A DNA stretch of 64,000 bases, from NCBI GenBank assembly GCA_017302015.1, contig JAFLEE010000021.1:1-64000 (forward strand). Direction: 5' to 3'. The number at the start of each line of letters is the position of its first letter. The stretch's first letter is position 1. This document shows, in pieces, positions 35,611 through 43,909 of this stretch. Below the pieces are notes generated by a model. It searched no databases. It saw only the letters and a program-made list of their open reading frames with translations, and had not been told where the DNA came from. The DNA is from Spirochaetota bacterium (GTDB lineage Bacteria; Spirochaetota; UBA12135; COTS27; JAFLEE01). The position numbers and the translations under genes are program-made.

Positions 35611-38600
35611 CGTTTCACCCACACGCGGAAGGATTTTTCATAGGCGGGGCCCTCGAGGCGGATGAGGTACATCCCCGTCGGCACGGTGCGGCCCGCGCCC
35701 CGTTCCCCGTGCCATTCCACGATGTCGTCCACCACCGGGAGGTCGCGAACCCGGTAGCCGAGGAGGTCGTAGACCGTCACCCGGATCTTCGGCACATCGG
35801 CGGCGTCGCGGATGAAGATGCGCACCGGAGCGCCGGAGCAGGTGTCGATGACCGTATTCGCCGCCGCCGCCGGCTCGTTGCCGAACTCGATGGAACGCTT
35901 GATGGCGAAGGAGCGGGTCTGGGTTCCCCCTTCCACCGTCATCGTCGGCTCATAATTCACGCCGAGCACCGTCACGGGCACGACATCGCTGCCTTGGAGC
36001 GCGGGGGACAAACTCACCGTGAAGGTATTTCCCGCCAAGGCCGAGGCATCCGCGGCGAGGAGGAGGTAGAGGGTGGTCCCCCCGGCGTTGAGTGGGAGCG
36101 GACTGGCGAGGGTCAGGAGGGCCTGGCCGCCCGTGAAGGTCACCGTACCGCTGACCGAGGCGTCCTTCTCGTCGTAGCCCTCGACCTCGCCGGACTCGGC
36201 CACAAGCCGCCCCTTGAGCACCCGGTCTTGCCCGCCCGTATTGGTCTCGGTGAAGACCAGACGCTGGAGCTGGAGGCCCGCGTCGCCATCCTCCGCGGCC
36301 AAGCGGAGTTTGAGGGCGACCTGCTCGCTCCCTTGGCGCAGCGTGTCGCCCATGAGGTTGGTGGCGGAGACGCTCGCCTTCAGGCGATCGAGGCGCAAAA
36401 CGGCGCGGTTGGTCATCGCGAAATAACTCTCCGGTCCCAGGGCGCCCCCGTTGGGGCCGGAGGCCGCGACATTGGTGACCTGGAAGGTGACCGAGGCGTC
36501 GACGGCGAACTCGACGGGGGTGAAGGTGACGAAGAAACGCGTGAAACTGGGCAGGGGGAGGAGGGCGGGGTTCGGGAGCGCCAAGGTGGCCGTGGTCGCG
36601 TCATCGGCGAGGAATTGGTTGCTGGCCAGGAGGATCCCGTTGGAGAATTGGGTATAGGTGGAGGCGTTGGTCTGGTAGCGCACCCGCAGTTCGCCGCGGA
36701 AACGCTTCGAGGCGCCGAGGGCGGCCACGGTCAAGCTGGTGAGCGTCTCGCTCCCGCTTTGGACATCCCGGTAGGCGTCGATCATGAGCACGGGGGTCTC
36801 GACGCCGAGCACCGTGCGCGCGGGGGCCGCGGAGGCGAGGCTCGGGAGATTGACGTCCCAGGGCTGGACAAAACTACTCATGACGACGGCGTTGGTGGCG
36901 GGGGTCGGGCCCGTGACCATCCCCGACGGGTAATGGGCTTGGGACCAGCCATCGGCCCAGGGATCGGTGAAGTGGAAGGCCCCTGGGCGGATCTCGAGCC
37001 CGATTGTGCGCCCGATATTGGTCGTGGAGGCGCCGATGGTGTAGGTCACCCAGAGGTCGCGGGGCGCGGAACCGGCGAGGGTCAGGGTCGAGATATTGAA
37101 GGGGACGACGCCCCCGTTCTGGCCGAAGGAGACGTTGGCGAGCAGGTCGTCCTCGTTCCAATAGCCGGTCGTGGTCTCGAAGGCGCGCTTATTGCTGTAG
37201 ATCTTCACCGAGGTGATGGTGTTGCTGTAGGCGTTGCAGAATCCGTTGGTGAAGACATCCAGGGAGGAAAGGATGGCGGTGGCGTCGGGATCCTCGGCGG
37301 CGAGGCGCAGGCGCAGGTAGGCGTTGGCCCGGCCGTTATTCGGCGCGAAATAGTCCCCGTAGATCGCGTCGAGGTCGTTGGAGATGAAGAGCACGTCGAC
37401 CCGGGAGGAATCCACCCGCACCTCGGAGGGGGGAAGGTTCGTCAGGTGGTGGGTATTGGTGAAGAGGGCCGCGCCGCCGCCGCCGTCGCTGCCGAGCCCG
37501 AGCAGATTGGTCACCTGGAACGCGAAACGGTCGGCCATGGCCAGGGGGAGGGCGTTGGTGAGTTCGAAGGCGAGGTAGAAGGTCGTCGGGTTCACCTCGT
37601 CGAGGGTGATATTGCTCAGCGCGGCGGGGATCGAGAACGGCGCGCCCGCGGCGACGAGGTTGCTGCCCACGATGGGGTAATTGAGGCCGAAGGTATTGGA
37701 GCCGAAAGGGGCCTGGTAGAGGTAGGCCCATCCGGAAACCTGGGAAGAGGTCCCCCCGCTGCGAACGGCGACCCCGATGTTCGTGAGGACGAGGGGGTTA
37801 TTGTCCGTGTCGCGGAAGAGGGAGAAGGACCCCATGGGGACGCGCTGGTTGGAGGTGAACGATTGGGGGCGCCCGGCGTAGCTGACCCCCGTGAGGTTGA
37901 AATCCCAGAGTTTGGTGTCGAAGGAAACGATGGCGTTGCTCTGGAGCACCGCGGGGTAAGGCCCGGCGCTCACCAGCCGTGGCCGCTGGTCGTATTCGAT
38001 GAAGGCCGAATCGACGATCCCGTCGGCGAAACTCAAGGCGTTCGTCAGGCCGGGCACCATGAGGGAGACCCGGCGGTTGGTGACGGCGGCGAGATCGACG
38101 TCGTAGGCGCCCCAGAAGGAGGTGGCGCCGGGGGCCACGGCCAAGGCGGGGGAGAGCGTGACGAGGAAGCGCCCATTGGCGTCTTGGGTGGCCAGGCCGA
38201 GGAGTGTGTCGTTGGTGGACTCGAAGATCCCGTTGCCGTCGTCTTTGTAGAACCGGAAGAAGCCCAGGTCGCTGGGGAGGGCGTTTCCCGCGTTGGAGAC
38301 GATGAGGCCCGAGAGGTAATTGGTCGCATCGACATCGAGGTTGGAAAGCACCAGGGCGAAGGCCAGGTTATTGAAGCTTCCCTGCTTCACGCTTTGGGAG
38401 AGATTGGAGAGGATGTGGAGGCTCGTGCGGAAACTATCGACGCGCGCGAGGGTCGCCGCCGCATTGGTGAGCACCGGGAGGTTCGTGAACGACGCCGCCG
38501 CGGCCCCGTAGATGCCGCCGAGGTTCGTCGGGGCGAGCCCGATGGTGTTCGACCAGGTGGCCGGGCCGCTATTGGTGAGGCGAAGGGCGAGGAAGAACCG

Positions 38601-41600
38601 GGTGAACGCGTCCGGGAGGGAGGAGGCGGTGTGGAGGAAGTTTTCCCCGGAGGGGAAGATGAGGTTCACCGAGGTCTGGCCCGGGGCGAAGAAGGCGTTG
38701 GTGACCCGCCGGTGCTGGTTGGTGAGGAAGGTGGAGACGTTGCTGTCGGCCCTCCAAAGCGAAACCTCGCCACCCAAGGCCGGGGTGAGGCCCGCGAGCC
38801 GCACCGCCACGTTGGTGAGGTACTCATTAGCGGGGGATTCTTCATCGGCGCGCAGATCGAAAGAGTGCATGAGGTAGAGGTTGCTGGCGCCGATGGAAGC
38901 GGGGGCCGCGCCCGCGCTGGCGATGACGTTGAAATCCCAGGGGGTGTAATTGAACGAGACGATCACCGCGTTGCTGGGGGTCGAGGGGCCGCTGGTGGCG
39001 CCGGTGACGAAGGAGCTGTTGGAGAAACCGTCGGCGGTGGGATCCCCGAAGCCGAAGGAGCCGTTGGTGATGGTGAACCCGATATTGCTCCCGACCGGGG
39101 CGAGGATGGTGACGTTGTAGGAGAGATAGAACACGGCCTCGTTGGTCCCCTGGAGGATCTGGGGGGAATAGAGGGCGATGCGCAAGCTCCCGTTGGTGAT
39201 CTTGCCCAGGCCCAGGAAATCGCCGGCGGGATTCTCGAGGGAGACCTGGTTGATGCAATCCGAGGCGACGTTGAGGGTCGTGAGGCTATTGGTGGCCACG
39301 TCGAGCCAGGTGAAGGCGTGCAGCGCGTCGGGGTCCTTCCCCCGCAGGCTGATCTTTAGGTACTTGTTCTTCACCGAGGTCTGGGGCACGGTGGGCATGA
39401 GGAGCCAATTGGAGATGTACTGGACGACCACCTCGCTGTTATCGATGCGGGCCTCCGCCGAGGCCTGGTTGGTCAGGAGGCCGGCATTGGCCACGACCCC
39501 GCCGTCGGGCCCGGAAGCCACAAGGTTCGTGATCTGGAAGGAGGCGCCGTTGGTCATGGCCAGGTCGATCTGGTTGGTGAGGCGGAAGACGAGGAAGAAG
39601 GTGTCGGGGTTTTGGAGGAAATGCACCGCCGTGTTCGATAGGGCGAAATTGGTGAGGGAAAACCCGGTGCCCGCGACCGTATTGGAGGCGAGCAGCGTGT
39701 CGGAAGTCTGGAAGGCCCCGTCCCCGTTGGCGTCCCGGAAGAGGTAGCCCACCCCGCGGGTTTGGGAGCATCCATTGGTCGCGCTCAGTTTGACTTCGAT
39801 GCCCCGTAACACCTGGGCGGCCACGGGCGCGTTGGAATAATCCCCGCCATTGGAGTTCTCGCTATCCATCGTGAGGCCGAAGGAGCCCACGGGAACCCAT
39901 TGGTTGGTGGTGAACGCCTGGGGCATGGAGAGGTAGGATACCGAACTCAAGTTGAAATCGAAGTTCTGGGCCCCGGAGGGGATGATGGTGGCGAATTGAT
40001 TGGACGCGGGCAGCAGGTTCGAGCCGAGCACCGTCGGCCTCGGGTCGCTTTGGCCGGCGGAATAATCGGCGGTGTCGAAGGGGTCGGCCCAGAGGGTCCC
40101 GCCGCCGAGCACCTTGAGGTTCACCGTGCGGCCGACCGTGGCCGTGTACTTCGTGTCATAGGTGACCCAAAAGATCTTCGTCGTCGCGCCGGTGAGCGGC
40201 TCGGGCACCGCGGTCTGGAGGAGGACGGAGCGGTTGGAGCCCATGGGGCCGGCGAAGAGCAGCGTGTCGGCGCTCCCGGAGAAGGCCCCGTCGCCGTTAT
40301 CGAGGAAGACCTTGATGAAGCCCAGGTCGAGGGAACCCGCGTCGCCGGCGTTGGTGACCACCATGCCGGAGAAATAATTGGTCGTGTCGGGGTCGTCGTT
40401 CGACAAGGCCAGGCGCAGGGCGAGATTGTCGAAACTCCCCTGCTTGATGCGGAGCACCGTATTGGTGTTGGTCACCGTGGTGGCGTCGGCGAAAAGGTGG
40501 AGGCTCTCCACCCGGGAGAGGCGGCTCCCGGGCGTGCCCAGGGCGGCGAGGCTGTCGATGAGCCCGTTATTGGTGCCGCGCGCTTGGACGTTCGTGACGC
40601 GCAGGGCCAGGGTATTGGACCAGAGGGCCGCGGCGGCATTGGTGAGGCGCAGGGTGAACCAATAGCGCGTCGGGGCCACGGTTTCCCGGGATTGGCTCTG
40701 CTCGGCGCAGGGGAAGAGGATCGGGGACGCGGTCCCGCTGAAGAATGCGTTGGTGACGCGCACGAGGCCGTTGGTCGCGAAGGCCGCCGCGTTGCTGTTC
40801 GCCCCGTCGCGCCAGAGCACGACCTCGCCCATGGCGTTGGGGGCGTTGCCGAGCACCTGCACGACCAGGTTGGTGAGCATCTCGTTGCTGCTTTCCCCGT
40901 CGGCGATGAGGTCGACGTAGGTCATGGGGACGAGGTTGGATACGCCCAAGGCCACGGGCGCGACGTTGAGGGCGGCGACGATCTGGTAGTCCCAGGGGTA
41001 ATCCTGGCCGGGGGGGCCGACCGTGATGCGATTGTCGGGGTAATTGGCGTTGGTGACGGCGAGGTAACTGGAGCCCGAGATGGCGGCGCCGTCGACCCGG
41101 GTCTCCCAGACCTGGTTCGTGGCGAGCACGGGGCTCCCGTAGTATTTGAACGAAACGATGTCGAGGCCGCCCCGGGCGATGGGCGAACTCGAATAGTCGA
41201 TGTAGAGGTAATTCGACGCGCCGAGGCCGGGGAGACTATTGGTCATCCGAATAAAGGCGGACTCGTTGGTGCCCAGAAGGATCGAGTCGAAATTGGAGAG
41301 CCCGGCGACGTTGGTGAAGGTGGGCGGGATGCGGATGGCCACCCGGGTGATATCCTGCAGGTTGAGGTTGGTCTTGTTCTGGAGGTAGAAGGTGAAGGTG
41401 TAGGGGGAGGCGCCCTGGTTGATCAAGTTCGGGATGATGGAAGCCTGGGCCTCGGAGGGGCTGAGCGTGCGCGAGACCGGGGCGTTCACCGCGGCGCGTT
41501 GGGGCCCGGTGGTGGCGTAGCCGTTCTTCTTCCCCGCGGGCATCGATTCGAATTGGACGCAATCGGCGGAGGCCGCGAACGACTCGTTGGTGAACTCGTT

Positions 41601-42065
41601 GGAGATGGCGAGGTTGACGGAGAGCCAGATATGCTGGCGTGCGGCGACGGCGTTGTTCGAGATGGCCGACCCGAGCGCCACCCAGAGTTCGTTCGTGTTC
41701 GTCACCAGGGCCATGGCCCCGGTATCGGGGAAGGCCCAGGCGCCGTCCCAGGCGGCGGGCACGAGGTCGGTGAGTGTCGCCCCGTCGTAATAGCTGCGCA
41801 CCTGGATATTCGTGTGGATGGGTCCCGCGTTCCAATCGAAACCGGCGGGCTTGACGAGGCGGATCCAATTGACGCCGGCGAAGGTATTGGAGACGATATT
41901 GCTCAGCACGAACGAGAGGTTCTGGGGGGCCGCCGAGGGCACGATCTGGTTGTTGGAGAGGTAGAGGCCGAAGGGCAGGGCCGGGAGGGCGAGGCACCAG
42001 AGCGCCGCGAAAACCCTGGGGAGCAAAGCCCGCCGGCGGCCCGGGGAGTACTTCATGGGTTTCAT
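35601..42065 (-). CDS. Giant secreted modular protein with C-terminal sorting-like domain
   Basis: 2154 residues with a signal peptide (LLPRVFAALWCLALPALP). Residues about 60-190 are a module shared with the two upstream proteins (TFAGVNWIRL ... VQFESMPAGKKNGYATTG). Five tandem modules follow; each opens with a PW/LW/NF-D-[FYV]-[NQ] block, at about residues 357, 702, 1042, 1387 and 1735, i.e. every ~345 residues. Each module has two halves of about 170, contains strings such as LTNLVVQVLG, RVTNAFF, KQGSFDNLALRL and TNYFSGMVVTNAG, and is very rich in Thr-Asn. The C-terminus (about 2055-2154) is a FlgD/type IX-like beta-sandwich (VTVYDLLGYRVRDLPV, VPTGMYLIRLEG) ending KRCD. ATG overlaps the upstream stop (ATGA). 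Probably surface-displayed; ligand unknown. Confidence 0.75.
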   Translation of the reverse strand: MKPMKYSPGRRRALLPRVFAALWCLALPALPFGLYLSNNQIVPSAAPQNLSFVLSNIVSNTFAGVNWIRLVKPAGFDWNAGPIHTNIQVRSYYDGATLTDLVPAAWDGAWAFPDTGAMALVTNTNELWVALGSAISNNAVAARQHIWLSVNLAISNEFTNESFAASADCVQFESMPAGKKNGYATTGPQRAAVNAPVSRTLSPSEAQASIIPNLINQGASPYTFTFYLQNKTNLNLQDITRVAIRIPPTFTNVAGLSNFDSILLGTNESAFIRMTNSLPGLGASNYLYIDYSSSPIARGGLDIVSFKYYGSPVLATNQVWETRVDGAAISGSSYLAVTNANYPDNRITVGPPGQDYPWDYQIVAALNVAPVALGVSNLVPMTYVDLIADGESSNEMLTNLVVQVLGNAPNAMGEVVLWRDGANSNAAAFATNGLVRVTNAFFSGTASPILFPCAEQSQSRETVAPTRYWFTLRLTNAAAALWSNTLALRVTNVQARGTNNGLIDSLAALGTPGSRLSRVESLHLFADATTVTNTNTVLRIKQGSFDNLALRLALSNDDPDTTNYFSGMVVTNAGDAGSLDLGFIKVFLDNGDGAFSGSADTLLFAGPMGSNRSVLLQTAVPEPLTGATTKIFWVTYDTKYTATVGRTVNLKVLGGGTLWADPFDTADYSAGQSDPRPTVLGSNLLPASNQFATIIPSGAQNFDFNLSSVSYLSMPQAFTTNQWVPVGSFGLTMDSENSNGGDYSNAPVAAQVLRGIEVKLSATNGCSQTRGVGYLFRDANGDGAFQTSDTLLASNTVAGTGFSLTNFALSNTAVHFLQNPDTFFLVFRLTNQIDLAMTNGASFQITNLVASGPDGGVVANAGLLTNQASAEARIDNSEVVVQYISNWLLMPTVPQTSVKNKYLKISLRGKDPDALHAFTWLDVATNSLTTLNVASDCINQVSLENPAGDFLGLGKITNGSLRIALYSPQILQGTNEAVFYLSYNVTILAPVGSNIGFTITNGSFGFGDPTADGFSNSSFVTGATSGPSTPSNAVIVSFNYTPWDFNVIASAGAAPASIGASNLYLMHSFDLRADEESPANEYLTNVAVRLAGLTPALGGEVSLWRADSNVSTFLTNQHRRVTNAFFAPGQTSVNLIFPSGENFLHTASSLPDAFTRFFLALRLTNSGPATWSNTIGLAPTNLGGIYGAAAASFTNLPVLTNAAATLARVDSFRTSLHILSNLSQSVKQGSFNNLAFALVLSNLDVDATNYLSGLIVSNAGNALPSDLGFFRFYKDDGNGIFESTNDTLLGLATQDANGRFLVTLSPALAVAPGATSFWGAYDVDLAAVTNRRVSLMVPGLTNALSFADGIVDSAFIEYDQRPRLVSAGPYPAVLQSNAIVSFDTKLWDFNLTGVSYAGRPQSFTSNQRVPMGSFSLFRDTDNNPLVLTNIGVAVRSGGTSSQVSGWAYLYQAPFGSNTFGLNYPIVGSNLVAAGAPFSIPAALSNITLDEVNPTTFYLAFELTNALPLAMADRFAFQVTNLLGLGSDGGGGAALFTNTHHLTNLPPSEVRVDSSRVDVLFISNDLDAIYGDYFAPNNGRANAYLRLRLAAEDPDATAILSSLDVFTNGFCNAYSNTITSVKIYSNKRAFETTTGYWNEDDLLANVSFGQNGGVVPFNISTLTLAGSAPRDLWVTYTIGASTTNIGRTIGLEIRPGAFHFTDPWADGWSQAHYPSGMVTGPTPATNAVVMSSFVQPWDVNLPSLASAAPARTVLGVETPVLMIDAYRDVQSGSETLTSLTVAALGASKRFRGELRVRYQTNASTYTQFSNGILLASNQFLADDATTATLALPNPALLPLPSFTRFFVTFTPVEFAVDASVTFQVTNVAASGPNGGALGPESYFAMTNRAVLRLDRLKASVSATNLMGDTLRQGSEQVALKLRLAAEDGDAGLQLQRLVFTETNTGGQDRVLKGRLVAESGEVEGYDEKDASVSGTVTFTGGQALLTLASPLPLNAGGTTLYLLLAADASALAGNTFTVSLSPALQGSDVVPVTVLGVNYEPTMTVEGGTQTRSFAIKRSIEFGNEPAAAANTVIDTCSGAPVRIFIRDAADVPKIRVTVYDLLGYRVRDLPVVDDIVEWHGERGAGRTVPTGMYLIRLEGPAYEKSFRVWVKRCD

Positions 42066-43909
42066 CGGCGCACCACCTTGCTGTTTTCCGGCCCGACGCC
42101 CGCCTGCCAGCCGCAGGTGGCGTATTTGCCCTTGGAGGACGAGGGCATCGCGTCGAATTGATCGGCATTCACATGGAGGGCGAGCAACCCCGGTTCGGGG
42201 ATCCGCAGGCTGATGTCGATGGCGCCCTCCGCGCCATCGGCGGCCACCACTTGATGGCCGAGGACGAGGAAGAGTTCATCCCCCTCCCGCCGATACGCGG
42301 CCTGGTTCTCGTCGGGATGGCGCGCCCCGTCCATCGGGACGAGTTCGAGGAGGCGCTCGCGCCCCCCCGGGAAGATGCGCACCCGGTCGACCACGCCCGG
42401 TCCCGCGCCGGAAAGCCAGCCCGGGTGCCCGCGCAGGCGCACGTGGTTCACCCCGGCGGTGGTGTCCGGGGAGAGGGCGTTGGTGATGAGCACCCAAAAT
42501 CCGCCGGGGGTCGGGAGGGTCCGGAAGCCGGTGCCATCCGTGGCGCTTCGGGCCAGGAGGCGGTCGAAGTTCCCGTGGGCGTAGCGGTTATCCTCGTACC
42601 AATTGGGCCGGGAACTCATGCGTTGGGCGTGATAGACGGCCATCTGGAGGGCGCGGGAGAAGAGGACGGGCTCGCTCTTCAAGAAGAGCCACTCGTTGGG
42701 GAAGGGAAGGCCGGCGTTGCCGTAGGGGTTGGGGTTGACCCACATGGAGACGAGGGATCCATCGTGGGTGAGGCGGAAACCGAGGGCGTTGGTATTGGGG
42801 GTCGTGGCCCCGTAGACGCGGATATAATCGATGTAGCTGTTCGTGCCCTGGCTCGTGATGCGGATCGTCACGTTCGTGTTCCACAGCCCCTCGTCGATGA
42901 AGGTCGCCACCGCCGTGGTGTCGTAGAAATTATTCTGGCTATTGGCGCCCAGATTGCAGGGTTGGTAATTGCCGCCCTGGTGGGGGAGCAGCCAGGGGCC
43001 GTTGGTGCCGTTGGTGGAGACCTGGATGCGGTGGATGGGTTGCCCGCCGCCCGTATTGGAGGCCACGATCGCCATGCGCATATGGGCAATGCGGCTCAGG
43101 GGCGGGAGCGTGACCCACGCGTTGGAGGGCATGACCAGGCAATTGGTACCGAAGCCGCTGTAACTGACCCCCGGCACCACCCCGGCATTCGAACCCCAGT
43201 CCCAGCCCGGCGGGGGGGTGAAATTGGAGAAGGTCTCGAGGAGTAGGAGCGGCGCGCTCCCCGCGGTGCGGTACTTGCGCAGGAAGAGGTTGGTGACGTT
43301 CGTCGAGACGCCCCCCGGCCGACGGGCCGTGAAGAGTTCGTTGGTGAGGCTGCGATCCGCCCCGTAATAATAGCCGATCTTCTGCAGGGCGATGTCGGCA
43401 TAGCCCTCGTAATCCCCGAAGTCGAACCACGAAGCCCCGTTTTGGAAATTATAGGTGGCGCTATTGTCGAAGACCTCGGTGACGAGTTGGTCGGGATCGG
43501 CGTAGAAAGCCATGCCCAGGAGCACCTGGTTGAACTTCTCGATGCCCGAACCCGAATCGTAGTCCAATAAACCGACCTCCCGCACGATCTCCCAGCCGAA
43601 GGGCTTTTCGGGGGTCGGGGTGCAGGTATTGGTGTGGAGGATGCCCCGGGTGGACCAGAATCCGTTGAACGCCGCGTTATCGCAGGTCCAGCCCCGGAAG
43701 GCGAGTTTCCCGCTTACGATGGAATCCGCCGCCTGCACCGAGAGGGAACTGGAGGAGACGGTGCCATCGCGCCCGTAGCAGAAATTGGTGCGCCAGGCCG
43801 TGCCCGGGGCGCCGATGGGCGCGTTGAAGTCTTCCGAGACGTAGTATCCGAACCCCGCGGAAAAGGCGGCCAAGAGCGCGGCAAGGATGCGGAGTGCGGC
43901 TCGCTTCAC
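42062..43909 (-). CDS. Secreted protein, paralogue of the adjacent gene
   Basis: 615 residues, signal peptide (LRILAALLAAFSAGFG). The N-terminal part begins DFNAPIG and NFCYGRDGTVSSSS and has KLAFRGWTCDN and YNFQNGASWFDF, as in its upstream neighbour. The middle is a galactose-binding or LamG-type beta-sandwich (ALGFRLTHDGSLVSMWVNPN, PNEWLFLKSEPVLF). The last ~120 residues (484-601) are the module shared with the giant protein: TTAGVNHVRL, LLELVPMDGARHPDE, NADQFDAMPSSSKGKYATCG. Starts immediately after the upstream stop (43910) and overlaps the next ATG by 4 bp. Function unknown; secreted binding protein is the safest description. Confidence 0.72.
   Translation of the reverse strand: MKRAALRILAALLAAFSAGFGYYVSEDFNAPIGAPGTAWRTNFCYGRDGTVSSSSLSVQAADSIVSGKLAFRGWTCDNAAFNGFWSTRGILHTNTCTPTPEKPFGWEIVREVGLLDYDSGSGIEKFNQVLLGMAFYADPDQLVTEVFDNSATYNFQNGASWFDFGDYEGYADIALQKIGYYYGADRSLTNELFTARRPGGVSTNVTNLFLRKYRTAGSAPLLLLETFSNFTPPPGWDWGSNAGVVPGVSYSGFGTNCLVMPSNAWVTLPPLSRIAHMRMAIVASNTGGGQPIHRIQVSTNGTNGPWLLPHQGGNYQPCNLGANSQNNFYDTTAVATFIDEGLWNTNVTIRITSQGTNSYIDYIRVYGATTPNTNALGFRLTHDGSLVSMWVNPNPYGNAGLPFPNEWLFLKSEPVLFSRALQMAVYHAQRMSSRPNWYEDNRYAHGNFDRLLARSATDGTGFRTLPTPGGFWVLITNALSPDTTAGVNHVRLRGHPGWLSGAGPGVVDRVRIFPGGRERLLELVPMDGARHPDENQAAYRREGDELFLVLGHQVVAADGAEGAIDISLRIPEPGLLALHVNADQFDAMPSSSKGKYATCGWQAGVGPENSKVVRR

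Noticed and set aside
35709-39359. 1216-codon open frame antisense to the giant protein
   Set aside because: Arises from the repeated, GC-rich codons of the giant gene; Gly/Glu/Val/Asp repeats without domain logic.
35601-42065. Tandem repeats as a CRISPR-like or satellite array
   Set aside because: The periodicity is at the protein level (~345 residues), inside one open frame, with divergent DNA.
39900-42161. 753-codon open frame antisense to the giant protein
   Set aside because: Same reason; it also crosses the start of the giant gene and the end of its neighbour.
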